Assembly: GCF_001735805.1 (NCBI RefSeq)
Contig: NZ_CP017248.1
Coordinates: 9,424,001-9,488,000 of the forward strand
From: Streptomyces fodineus
GTDB taxonomy: Bacteria; Actinomycetota; Actinomycetes; Streptomycetales; Streptomycetaceae
Reading direction: 5' to 3'
Length of the DNA stretch: 64,000 nucleotides
Shown here one piece after another: positions 52,100 to 60,249 of the stretch. How positions within the stretch are numbered: position 1 is the first letter of the stretch; each line of letters opens with the position of its first letter. Under the pieces are notes generated by a model that worked only from the letters and a program-made list of their open reading frames with translations, was not told where the DNA came from and did no database searches. Both the position numbers and the translations under genes were made by a program.

Positions 52100-52785
52100 C
52101 GGACGGCTCCGTAGTCGACCGCGTCCAGCATGGCGTTGAGCACATCGCACTTGAAGGCAAGGGCGCCGAGCGCGGCCTGCTGCTGCTCGGCGGTGACACA
52201 GTGGTCCAGGACGAGATCGAGCGTACGGGCGCTGTCCTTGCGGGCGACGGGGATGCGGTGCTCGAAGTAGACGTAGCCGGCCGGGTCGATCCACTCGTAG
52301 TGGCGGCGCCAGGCGGTGACGCGGGCGGCCATGTGGTCGGGCGAGAACATCTCGGTGAGCGCCGCCGCCACTCCTTCCGTCCACGGTCTGGTCTGGCAGA
52401 AGTGCAGGTAGCCGTCGACGGCGAAGCGCACCCCGCGGGCGACGTGCCGCTCGTCGAGGACCTCGGCGCGGTCCAGGCCGACCGCCTCGGCGAGCACCAG
52501 CCAGTCGGCCAGCCCGCCCTCGCCGCCGTTGGGACCGTCCTGCTGGCCGAGCCGCTCGGCCCAGGTCCGGCGGACCTCCGGCAGCGGGCAGTTGGCGATG
52601 ATCGCGGCGTTCTTGCGGGTGAGACAGAGCTGGTAGTACCAGCGGTTGGCGACCCAGCGCCGCAACTCCGGCGGCGTGCAGCCACCGGAGTGCAGGCGCT
52701 GGTGGAACGGATGGCCGTCCCAGTACCGTCCGCGCAGGTCGTACAGCCTGGCCGCGAACCGTTCGCGGGTCAGCGGTTGCGCCAT
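52096..52785 (-). CDS. pqqC: Pyrroloquinoline-quinone synthase PqqC
   Basis: A 229-residue cofactor-independent oxidase that catalyses the last ring closure and eight-electron oxidation of PQQ synthesis. ANRWYYQLCLTRKNAAIIANC, ERLGQQDGPNGGEGGLADW, LVLAEAVGLDRAEVLD and FKCDVLNAMLDAVD follow the PqqC order, with the His/Tyr/Arg-rich pocket. It starts inside the end of pqqA and ends in the GTGA overlap with pqqDE, so the three are translated together. Confidence 0.93.
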   Translation of the reverse strand: MAQPLTRERFAARLYDLRGRYWDGHPFHQRLHSGGCTPPELRRWVANRWYYQLCLTRKNAAIIANCPLPEVRRTWAERLGQQDGPNGGEGGLADWLVLAEAVGLDRAEVLDERHVARGVRFAVDGYLHFCQTRPWTEGVAAALTEMFSPDHMAARVTAWRRHYEWIDPAGYVYFEHRIPVARKDSARTLDLVLDHCVTAEQQQAALGALAFKCDVLNAMLDAVDYGAVR

Positions 52786-52928
52786 GGGGCGGTCTGCCCG
52801 GCGTAGGCGGTGACCTCGGCGCCGGTGCGGTGGCACTCCACCACCGGAGCCGACCAGGCGGGTTTGGCGGCGGCCGGCCGGAGCGGGGGCGCGGTGGCGG
52901 CGGGTCGCCGTGTGGGGGTGGCGGTCAC
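52770..52928 (-). CDS. pqqA: PQQ precursor peptide PqqA
   Basis: A 52-residue peptide starting at GTG 52928 with AAGGAGG five bases upstream. Near its C-terminus GAEVTAYAGQ carries the invariant Glu-x-x-x-Tyr pair that PqqE crosslinks and that becomes PQQ. The leader (~35 residues, Ala/Pro/Arg rich, ending KPAWSAPVVECHRT) is longer than in most PqqA peptides of about 23-40 residues. It overlaps pqqC by 16 bases. No pqqB or pqqF is next to it. Confidence 0.88.
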   Translation of the reverse strand: MTATPTRRPAATAPPLRPAAAKPAWSAPVVECHRTGAEVTAYAGQTAPWRNR

Positions 52929-53595
52929 AGGTGCCTCCTTGGGGGAGCGGGGCGGCGGCGGACCCGCGGGCCTTCCGGTGCGGGACGCGTCCTCTCGGCA
53001 GGACGCTACGACCCCTCGCGCCCGGCCGCCGGTCCAGCACCCTCGAACGGGTGACGGGGCCCTCCATCCGGGGCGGAGCGTTCGACGGGTCGTGTGCCTG
53101 CCGCAGCGCAGGGCTCCGCGTGCTCGCGCCCACCGCGCGAACGTGGCCGCGGCGCGGTTCAGCGGTTTCTCCAGGTGGGCGGCTTCCGCGGGGAGGGCCG
53201 CCACGTAGGCGGGCGGTCGGCCGGTTCAGCAGGCGCCCCAGGATTCGCGATCTCCTCGACCGCCCTCAGGGACGGTGGGCCCGCCCGGTTCGCAGTCCGC
53301 GCCCGCCCGTGTGCGCGTCCGGTTCGGCGCAGGTCGGCATCTGACCGGGTCGCCGCCCGGAGCAGGCAGACGCGTGGTCATCGGCCGCCTGTCCGGGCAC
53401 GACGTGCGCCGCGCCATGAAAGCCGTCCTCCACGTCGACCGCAGCGGCATGATGGCGTACTCGCAATCCCGAGCCTTACCGCTCAGCCGGTCACACCGGA
53501 GAGCCGGCCGGCCCCGCGCACGCCGCAGCCGGCTCGTGATCACTTCCTCGGCTCCGACACCGCGCAGACCGCTGGTCACCTGCATGAACTCGTCG
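52929..53595. other. Interval upstream of pqqA without an intact gene
   Basis: About 670 bases. The left part must hold the pqqA promoter. The plus strand from 53395 to 53451 reads GHDVRRAMKAVLHVDRSG, resembling the N-terminal DxRxxxNAxLYVxRTG motif of IS5-family transposases, but the frame then degenerates. Nothing else is supportable. Confidence 0.45.
53395..53451 (+). pseudogene. Possible IS5-family transposase remnant
   Basis: A short open segment, RLSGHDVRRAMKAVLHVDRSG (written here as GHDVRRAMKAVLHVDRSG), fits the helix motif near the start of IS5-type transposases. It stops matching after about 18 residues and no inverted repeats were found. It is a weak trace of a past insertion. Confidence 0.25.
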
Positions 53596-54987
53596 TCATC
53601 GACGGTCGCTTCGCGAGGCGTGGGCCAACGGCAACAGCAGGAGTCCACAGGCGGCGACCAGGATCCAACCCGGGCGAGAGTCGTGGGCAAGAGCGGCCGG
53701 GGTGCTGTTCGCCACGAGGCCGCCGGCGAGGGCGATGCCGAGCGCCGAGCCGAGCTGGCGTGCCGTGGACGTGATCGCGCCGGCCACGCCGGCCCGGGCC
53801 GGAGGCAGCCCACTGACCGCGGTGTTGGTGATCGGCGCGTTGGCGAAGCCGAACCCGATGCCGATCAGCAGATAGGCGAGAAGGAGAACAGACAGGCCCG
53901 TGTGTCGATCGAGTCCCACCAGGCACAGGGCGCCCGCCGTGATGAAACCGCCGGCCAGGGTGAGAGGCAGCCGGGGTCCGATACGACCGACCAGCCGGCC
54001 GGACCACGGTGCGCACAGCGTCGCTCCGACGGCCATGGGCAGGGTCGCCGCCCCGGCGGCCAACGGTGTGAACCCCCGGGTGTGCTGGAGGTAGAGGGTG
54101 TTGAGCAGTAGCGTCACGTTCAGGGCGACGAAGACCGCCACGGCGCCCAGAACCGCCCCGCTGAACACAGGACTGCGGAAGAGCCGCAGGTCCATGAGGG
54201 GTTCGGGCCGACGGCGCTCCACCCACACGAACCCCGCCGTCATCAGAGCGGTGAAGCCGTAGGCGGCCGACGCCGCCGGTGATGTCCAGCCGATGTGCGG
54301 CCCCTCGATGAGGACGCCGACACAGACAGCGATGAGCGCGGTGAGGAGAACCTGCCCCCGAAGGTCGAGTCGCCGCGCCCGCGGTCCCCGGGACTCGGGC
54401 ACGAACACCGCGCTGAGTACCAGGGCGGCCGCGATGACCGGAGCGTTGATCCAGAACAGCGCCCGCCAGCCGAGCGCTGCGACGAGCCCGCCGCCCGTGA
54501 CCGGACCGACGGCCATGCTGAGCCCGAACACCGATGCCCAGATGCCGATGGCCTGCGCCCGCTCCCGCGGGTCGGGCATGGCGTTGACCACGATCGCCAG
54601 AGCCACGGGACTGAGCATCGAGGCGCCGACGCCCTGCACCGCGCGGGCCGCGACGAGTGCGCCCACCGAGGGAGCCGTCGCGCAGAGCAGCGAGGCCGCA
54701 CCGAACAAGGCCAGCCCCCACTGGAAGACGCGCCGGCGCCCGAACCGGTCGGCCAGCGCGCCGGAGGAGATCAGCAGACCGGCCAGGACGATGGTGTAGG
54801 CGTCCACGGTCCATTCAAGACTTCGGGTCCCGACACCCAGGGCACGCCCGATGGCCGGCAGTCCCACGTTGACGATGGTGGTGTCCAGCCCGACCAGAAA
54901 CATGCTCAGGCAGCAGACGGCCAGCACCGTCCAGCGCCTGCGCGCGCTCAGAACGGGGGGAACGGGACGAGTCGTTGTGGCGGTCAT
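53596..54987 (-). CDS. DHA2-family MFS drug exporter (EmrB/QacA-like)
   Basis: A 463-residue membrane protein with about 14 hydrophobic helices. MFLVGLDTTIVNVGLPAIGR is the DHA2 helix 1 motif D; SGALADRFGRRRVFQWG is motif A; VQGVGASMLSPVALAIV and ASVFGLSMAVGPVTGG are motifs B and C. AAAAGG lies seven bases before the ATG at 54987. It should export a hydrophobic toxic compound. It is divergent from an XRE-cupin regulator with a palindrome in the gap, so it is probably the regulator's target. Confidence 0.9.
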   Translation of the reverse strand: MTATTTRPVPPVLSARRRWTVLAVCCLSMFLVGLDTTIVNVGLPAIGRALGVGTRSLEWTVDAYTIVLAGLLISSGALADRFGRRRVFQWGLALFGAASLLCATAPSVGALVAARAVQGVGASMLSPVALAIVVNAMPDPRERAQAIGIWASVFGLSMAVGPVTGGGLVAALGWRALFWINAPVIAAALVLSAVFVPESRGPRARRLDLRGQVLLTALIAVCVGVLIEGPHIGWTSPAASAAYGFTALMTAGFVWVERRRPEPLMDLRLFRSPVFSGAVLGAVAVFVALNVTLLLNTLYLQHTRGFTPLAAGAATLPMAVGATLCAPWSGRLVGRIGPRLPLTLAGGFITAGALCLVGLDRHTGLSVLLLAYLLIGIGFGFANAPITNTAVSGLPPARAGVAGAITSTARQLGSALGIALAGGLVANSTPAALAHDSRPGWILVAACGLLLLPLAHASRSDRR

Positions 54988-55056
54988 GACCTGCCTTTTC
55001 ATCTCGGGAACACTGCCTGGCCAGGCTCGGGCAGGACGGCGACCGCCGACGAGCGT

Positions 55057-55075
55057 CTTTGCGAAGACCGCAAAG
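55057..55075. promoter_or_regulatory. Perfect inverted repeat, probable operator of the XRE-cupin regulator
   Basis: CTTTGCG, five bases, CGCAAAG forms a 19-base perfect palindrome with its spacer. It lies 18 bases before the regulator start and 70 bases before the exporter start, in the shared 106-base gap. Its position fits a site where the regulator represses or controls both promoters. Confidence 0.65.
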
Positions 55076-55093
55076 GATCGGACACTGGACCGT

Positions 55094-55687
55094 GTGGACA
55101 CGGAACTGCAGGGGATACTGGATGCCATCGGGCCGCGGCTGCGTACGCTGCGCCGGGACCGCGGACTGACGCTGGAGGCGCTGGCGGCCGCCACCGGGCT
55201 CTCGGTGAGCACGCTGTCCCGTCTCGAATCGGGCAAGCGGCGCCCGACGCTGGACCTGCTGATCCCGCTCGCGCGTGCGCATCGCGTGGCACTCGACCAG
55301 CTGGTGGACGCGCCGGCCACGGGTGACCCCCGGGTCCATCTCACGCCCCTGCGCAAGAGCCACGGCAGCGTTCTCGTGCCGCTGACGCAGTACCCGGGCC
55401 GCGTACAGGTCTTCAAGCACGTACTGGCCCCTCGCGAGCCGAGGCTGGTGAGCCACGAAGGCTACGAGTGGCTCTACGTCCTCGCCGGCGAGCTGCGCCT
55501 CGTTCTGGGAGACCGTGAATGCACTCTCCGGCCCGGCGAAGTCGCCGAGTTCGACACCAAGCAGCCGCACTGGTTCGGTCCGGCCGACGCGCGCCCGGTG
55601 GAGATCCTGCACCTGTTCGGACCACGAGGGGACCAAGCCGTCGTACGGACGAGACCGTCGCCGTCGGCCGCCGCACCGCAACCGTGA
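55094..55687 (+). CDS. XRE-family regulator with C-terminal cupin sensor
   Basis: A 197-residue regulator. Residues ~12-65 form an HTH_3/XRE domain (LRTLRRDRGLTLEALAAATG, STLSRLESGKRRPTLDLL). Residues ~110-185 are a cupin barrel (PRLVSHEGYEWLYVLAGELR, HWFGP) that probably binds a small ligand. The GTG at 55094 is taken because the HTH domain begins there; the long open frame upstream is antisense to the exporter start. It is likely to control itself and the divergent exporter through the palindrome at 55057-55075. Confidence 0.85.
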   Translation: MDTELQGILDAIGPRLRTLRRDRGLTLEALAAATGLSVSTLSRLESGKRRPTLDLLIPLARAHRVALDQLVDAPATGDPRVHLTPLRKSHGSVLVPLTQYPGRVQVFKHVLAPREPRLVSHEGYEWLYVLAGELRLVLGDRECTLRPGEVAEFDTKQPHWFGPADARPVEILHLFGPRGDQAVVRTRPSPSAAAPQP

Positions 55688-55901
55688 CGGCACGCACCTC
55701 ACCGCGGACGGTGACCGCGGCCCCCCAGCCGCTGATCGCGTCGGAGTCGGCAAACTCCTTCTGCGCCCCACGAGGGCGCAGAACGCCGTACCCGGTCTCC
55801 CACGACCAGGCGAAACCCGGTCGTGTCGCCCACACCCGGGCGGCAAAAGCCGCTATCCCGGTCTGGCCCGAACAATCGGCCGGAGAACAAGGGGACGGCG
55901 C

Positions 55902-56882
55902 ATGAAGCCAGACCGCAGCACGCTTCGGACATCGCGGCGTGGCTTCCTCGTCGGGGGCGGCGCACTGGCCTCCGCCCTGACCGAGGCCCCCGTGGCACAG
56001 GCTCTGACCGGCGCCCGGGACATGCGCGGTGCAGTCCCCGGGTCGCTGCAGCACCCCCTGGTGACGCGCCCGGCGGACTGGCAGCCCGTGGCCAAGGGGC
56101 TGGGCAGGGCTGGGCAGTTGGGCGTGGACGGCCTCGTGTACCGGGCCACGTTTCCCCGGTACGACCTGAACCTGTCCTCGTATGGGGTCAGCGGCCTGGT
56201 GGAGGCGTCGTACGCGGCGTTCGCCCGTTACCCTGACGGCCGCACGATGTTCATGGGCGACGTGGTCGCCACCGAGGCCGAGCTGCAGTGGGTCACCGAC
56301 GCCATCCAGGCCCACGGCCTGGAACAGTCCGCGATCCACAAACATCTGCTCGCCCACCGGCCCACGCTGTGGTGGACGCACGTCCGGGGCGTCTCCACCG
56401 ACCCGGTGGCCCTGGCCTCCGCCATGCGAGCCTGCCTGGACGCCACCGCCACCCCCGGGCCCCGGGACCCTGACAGGACACCTCCGGCCGGTCTGGACAC
56501 CGCCGCGATCGACGCCGCGCTCGGCGCGAAGGGCGTGAGCCAGGACGGCTACCGCTTCTCCTTCGCCCGCAAGGAGACCATCGGCGACGACGACCGCGTG
56601 GTGCCGCCGGCCATGGGTGTGACGACCTCCTTCACCTTCCACTCCGTGGGGAACGGCCGTGCCGCGGTGAGCGGGGACTTCGTCCTGACCGCCGATGAGG
56701 TCCAGCGGGTCATCAAGGCCCTGAGGCACGGCGGTGTCAAGGTCGTCGAGTTGCACAATCACGCTCTGAGTGACAGCCCCCGCCTCTTCTACCTCCACCT
56801 CTGGGCCGTCGGCCACGCCGTATCCCTGGCCCGCACCCTCCGGACGGCCGGCGCGGCCACCAACCTCGCCGCCGGTCACTGA
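55902..56882 (+). CDS. Tat-secreted DUF1259 (LppY/LpqO-like) protein
   Basis: A 326-residue exported protein. [13 protein letters not shown] is a twin-arginine signal. Residues ~60-190 and ~200-320 are two similar DUF1259 halves ([20 protein letters not shown]... and [36 protein letters not shown] and [20 protein letters not shown]). The two halves each keep a His-x-H/HxxxxHxxW-like segment. Function of the family is unknown. ATG 55902 follows AAGGGGACGG. It stands alone after the regulator gene. Confidence 0.85.
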   Translation: MKPDRSTLRTSRRGFLVGGGALASALTEAPVAQALTGARDMRGAVPGSLQHPLVTRPADWQPVAKGLGRAGQLGVDGLVYRATFPRYDLNLSSYGVSGLVEASYAAFARYPDGRTMFMGDVVATEAELQWVTDAIQAHGLEQSAIHKHLLAHRPTLWWTHVRGVSTDPVALASAMRACLDATATPGPRDPDRTPPAGLDTAAIDAALGAKGVSQDGYRFSFARKETIGDDDRVVPPAMGVTTSFTFHSVGNGRAAVSGDFVLTADEVQRVIKALRHGGVKVVELHNHALSDSPRLFYLHLWAVGHAVSLARTLRTAGAATNLAAGH

Positions 56883-56980
56883 CTCGACCCGAACCAGAGC
56901 ATCGCGTTGACGATAACTATAAGCTCCCTTATATTCATTCGCCATCTGATCCTTTGGGTTCGCGACGGGGTGCATCGACG

Positions 56981-57382
56981 ATGGACATTGCTGCTCATGA
57001 CGTGCGTGATCTCCCTGCACACGCGGTCGCGGTCGTCGGGATCGGCTGCCGGTTTCCGAGGGCGGACGGGCCGGACGCGTTCTGGCGGCTGCTGCGCGGC
57101 GGCGGTGACGCGATCACCGGCCGGCGCGGCGGCCGGGGTCCAGCGCGCGGCGGGTTCCTCGATCGGGTGGACGGGTTCGATCCCGGGTTCTTCGGCATCT
57201 CGCACCGTGAGGCCGTGGCGATGGACCCGCAGGAGCGGCTCGCCCTCGAACTGGCCTGGGAGGCCCTCGAGAACGCCAGGACCCTGCCCGGCGACCTGGA
57301 GGGCAGCCGGACGGGCGTGTTCCTGGGAGCGATCGCCGACGACTACGCGACACTCCTGCACGCCCTGGGTCCCGACGCGGTG
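56981..57382 (+). pseudogene. Ketosynthase N-terminus of a type I polyketide synthase (truncated)
   Basis: From the ATG at 56981, after a short docking-like stretch ([16 protein letters not shown]), [19 protein letters not shown] and [20 protein letters not shown], then [17 protein letters not shown] are unmistakable beta-ketosynthase motifs. The domain ends after ~130 residues; the active-site Cys motif (DTACSSS) and both His motifs are absent. The frame then runs into acyl-CoA dehydrogenase sequence at about 57383. An AT-rich promoter-like stretch (56905-56945) precedes it. It is a relic of a PKS gene. Confidence 0.85.
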
Positions 57383-58305
57383 ACCGGTGTCCCGGAGACC
57401 GCGCGGGCCATCGACCTGCTGGCCCAGGGGGACGCCTCGGTCGCCTGGTGCGCGGCCTCGCGCTGAACGCCGCGCTGGTCGTGACCTCGCTGCCCGCGGA
57501 GGTGTTCACCGAACGGTTCCCGGACCCCGACCTGATCACCGCGACGGTGCTGCCACCGGCCGGGCGGGCGGTACAGCAGGACGACGGCTACCTCCTGTCG
57601 GGCCGCTGGGACCCACGCCAGCGGGATCACCCACGCCGACCGGGTGATGGCCGGGTTCCAGACCCCCGAAGGCGCCCCGAGGATCGCCGTCTTCGACGCC
57701 GCGCACGCGCGGGTGCTCGACACCTGGAGCACCACCGGGCTGCGCGGCACCGGCTCCCACGACTTCGAGGTCGCCGACCAGTTCGTCCCGGAGCGCCACA
57801 CCTTCGGGCTCGTGCCCCGCGGCACCCGGCAGGAGCCGCTCCACCTGCGGCCGACAACCTCGCCCTCAAGATGGCGGGCGTGCCACTGGGCATCGGCAGG
57901 TCCGCCCTGAACACCGCCAAGGAGATCCTCGCCGCCAGGCGTTCCGCACCGCCCTGGCCGGGCGCCCCGGCCGACCTCGCGCACGTCGAGTAGCTGATCG
58001 GCGCGGCGGACGCCTACGTGTACTCCACGCTGGAGAACGCCTGGACCGCACAGGCGGCGGGCCGGACGCCCGAACGCGGCACGGCCGCGCTGGCCCGCCG
58101 GTGCGCGCACCGGGCCTGCCGGGAGGCCGTCCAACTCCGCTACGACGCCGTGGGATCGGCCGCGGTCGACACCGAACGCACCCCGCTCGACCGGTGCCTG
58201 CGCGACCTCATCACCGCGAGCCGCCACGTCGCGTCCTCGGAGAAGATCCTCGACGACGTCGGCAACCTGCGGCTCGGCCGCGACTCCACCTCACCCCACC
58301 TCTGA
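57383..58305 (+). pseudogene. Broken acyl-CoA dehydrogenase-like gene, joined to the ketosynthase relic
   Basis: The segment [16 protein letters not shown], then [17 protein letters not shown] in another frame, VLDTWSTTGLRGTGSHDFEV in a third, and ALKMAGVPLGIGRSALN and YSTLENAWTAQAAG after a TAG at 57991, are consecutive blocks of a flavin acyl-CoA dehydrogenase/monooxygenase-like protein. At least three frameshifts (near 57457, ~57620 and ~57850) and one nonsense codon break it; the N-terminal ~70 residues are missing at the junction with the ketosynthase. Dead gene. Confidence 0.85.
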
Positions 58306-58414
58306 TCACACCCCATCGGTGAGGAGCGACATTCCCCGCGAGGGCCCAGCGGACAACCCCCGTGCACCAGACAGTTCGGCCTGGGGCACGGGGGCGCGGT
58401 GCCACGGAAGCGGC

Positions 58415-59347
58415 TCAGCCGACGCAGCGCGAGCGCCGCCGGCGGCGGACAGCGAAGCAAACGCCGAGCAAGGCGGCGACGGCCGAGGCGGCGGCGCCCG
58501 CGGCGACGGGTACCCCGGCGGTCGCCCCGGGTGCGGCTGACGCGCGCGAGGGCGCGGCCGTACCGCCGTAACCGCCGCCCTCGCCCGCCCGGTCGTAGGC
58601 GGACCCCGGGAGCTTGTCGGCGTACTTCGCGTGCACCAGGCGCTGATAGGCGGCCAGGCTCACGCCGCCGTTCCCCACGGCGCGCCGCGCGTCGGGGTCG
58701 AGCGGCAGCACCCGGCCGTCGCGCACCACGTACCAGGCGTCGATCTGCGGTTCCCGGAAGACGGTTCCGAGGCCGTGCGCCTTGCTGACGAAGTCGGTCT
58801 CGTCACCGCCGGACGCGATGTCGACGACCCTCCACCCCTTCGCCGACCGTACGGTCCACACCGAGGCGACCTGCCCGTCCGCGGAGACCGCCTTGCTGGC
58901 GACGAACTGCGGGTCGGCGACAGGGGCGCCCGGGTGTCCGGCGACGAACCCCGGGTCGAGGAAGTAGACGGTCACCGACGGCCCGACCAGGTGCGGCCGG
59001 GCCGCGCTCTGCGCGATCGCGCCATCACGGGCGAAGAAGCGTGAGAGGGTGAGGAAGGTGGCCGGGGTTGACGCCGCCTCGCGCGCCCGAGCGGTGTCAG
59101 CGGCGGTGAAGGGCGCCGGGAAGCCGCCGCCGGCCGCCGCGTGCGCGGTGGCGGGACCGAGTCCGCCGAGGGCCGCGAGGGCGGCGAGCACCACGACCGC
59201 CGCGCTCCTGCGGACGGGCGTGCGGCCCGCTGGCGCGCGCCGGCTCGGTGAGCGGCGCTCCGGTGACGTCGGGGTTGGTGACGTGCCGCTCGACGACGCC
59301 TCGGCCGTTGTGGCCTGGATCGGTGACGTGCTGATCGGTGGGGTCAT
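58415..59347 (-). CDS. Secreted, membrane-anchored protein next to a cysteine protease
   Basis: A 310-residue protein. A Ser/Thr/Pro-rich N-terminus precedes a signal segment (SAAVVVLAALAALGGLGPAT). The extracellular domain (~75-255) has no known motif beyond SADGQVASVWTVRSAKGWRVV and DAWYVVRDGRVLPLDP, which resemble surface or immune-modulator domains. The C-terminus has a transmembrane helix (ASAVAALLGVCFAV) and an arginine-rich tail, so it stays in the membrane. It starts four bases after the protease gene stop, so the two are an operon. Function unknown. Confidence 0.75.
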   Translation of the reverse strand: MTPPISTSPIQATTAEASSSGTSPTPTSPERRSPSRRAPAGRTPVRRSAAVVVLAALAALGGLGPATAHAAAGGGFPAPFTAADTARAREAASTPATFLTLSRFFARDGAIAQSAARPHLVGPSVTVYFLDPGFVAGHPGAPVADPQFVASKAVSADGQVASVWTVRSAKGWRVVDIASGGDETDFVSKAHGLGTVFREPQIDAWYVVRDGRVLPLDPDARRAVGNGGVSLAAYQRLVHAKYADKLPGSAYDRAGEGGGYGGTAAPSRASAAPGATAGVPVAAGAAASAVAALLGVCFAVRRRRRSRCVG

Positions 59348-59351
59348 GGGG

Positions 59352-59990
59352 TCACGCTCCGATCCCGTAGAGCGAGTGGGTCCACGTGAACGAGTCGTTG
59401 CTCACGTAGTAGTCGTAATCCCCCCAGTTGTAGCGGTAGTTGGAGGGCCACGGGTCGCCCCAGTAGACCTGGTTGTCGGAGGTGTCGTAGCCGTAGAGCA
59501 CATGCATGTGCCCGCCCCCGGAGCTCCACTCGATGCGCGTCTCGATGGGGCGGCCGGCGTTGATCTCGTTCTGCACGGTGCCGTAGCGCAGATAACCGCT
59601 CACGTACGAACCGGGGTTGATGCCCATCCAGTCGAGGGCGTTCTGCACGTCGTCCAACGCCGCCTGCCAGTTGCCGCAGGTGCTGCCCTGGGGCCGGTTG
59701 AAAGCGGCGTCGCAGAACTGGTTCTGGGTGTAGTGGCGCCCGAACCACGACGCGATGGTGTCGCCGCTCGCCGCCCAGCACCAGTTGCTGTTCTGCTGCG
59801 CCTGCATGGTGATGTCGAGGCGCTTGGCGGCGGCAACGGCGGGGTGAGCGGCGGCCCGAGGGGCGGCGTGCGGTGCGGACTGCGGAGCGGCGTGAGCGGT
59901 GGCTGTCGGCACGAGGGCGGGCGTCAGGACGGCGACGGCCGCGAGGACCGATGCCGCCAGCCGTCTACGGCCCCGGGTGGTAGTGGACAT
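59352..59990 (-). CDS. Secreted papain-like cysteine protease (C39/C70-like)
   Basis: A 212-residue exported protein. The signal peptide ends near ATAHAAPQSA. QQNSNWCWAASGDTIASWFG holds the catalytic cysteine, GGGHMHVLYGYDT the histidine and YWGDPWPS the aspartate/asparagine, the order of the AvrRpt2/C39-like papain superfamily. Two further cysteines (FCDAAF, STCGNW) may pair. GGGAGG is seven bases before the ATG at 59990. It should cut peptides or proteins outside the cell; the anchored protein downstream is a possible partner or substrate. Confidence 0.85.
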   Translation of the reverse strand: MSTTTRGRRRLAASVLAAVAVLTPALVPTATAHAAPQSAPHAAPRAAAHPAVAAAKRLDITMQAQQNSNWCWAASGDTIASWFGRHYTQNQFCDAAFNRPQGSTCGNWQAALDDVQNALDWMGINPGSYVSGYLRYGTVQNEINAGRPIETRIEWSSGGGHMHVLYGYDTSDNQVYWGDPWPSNYRYNWGDYDYYVSNDSFTWTHSLYGIGA

Positions 59991-60104
59991 GGCGTTCCTC
60001 CCAGTCAGGGTGGGGGTGGAGGAGCGCGTCCGGACGCTGCGACAGCAGCATCGATCTCTTGTCGGGCCCTGGTCAATGAAGTTATCCACAGGGCTGGCGG
60101 CGAA

Positions 60105-60201
60105 GTGAACTCCACCCGTACGGTTGTGAACGCCACAGCAGGTACCAGCAGTTGGCAGCGCAAGTAACGCCCGGTTCCAGGACGGGGAAGTGAACGTTCA
60201 C
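60105..60201. promoter_or_regulatory. Three GTGAAC repeats and a 12-bp palindrome in the divergent gap
   Basis: GTGAAC occurs at 60105, 60126 (21 bases, about two helical turns) and 60190, where it forms the perfect palindrome GTGAACGTTCAC (60190-60201), 49 bases before the regulator gene. The gap (59991-60249) is shared by the protease operon and the regulator, so this is a likely binding region for the regulator itself. Confidence 0.5.
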
Positions 60202-60249
60202 AGGTAAACAATCAGATGGGGGTGGGGGGAGGGGAAGGGGAGGGGCCCA

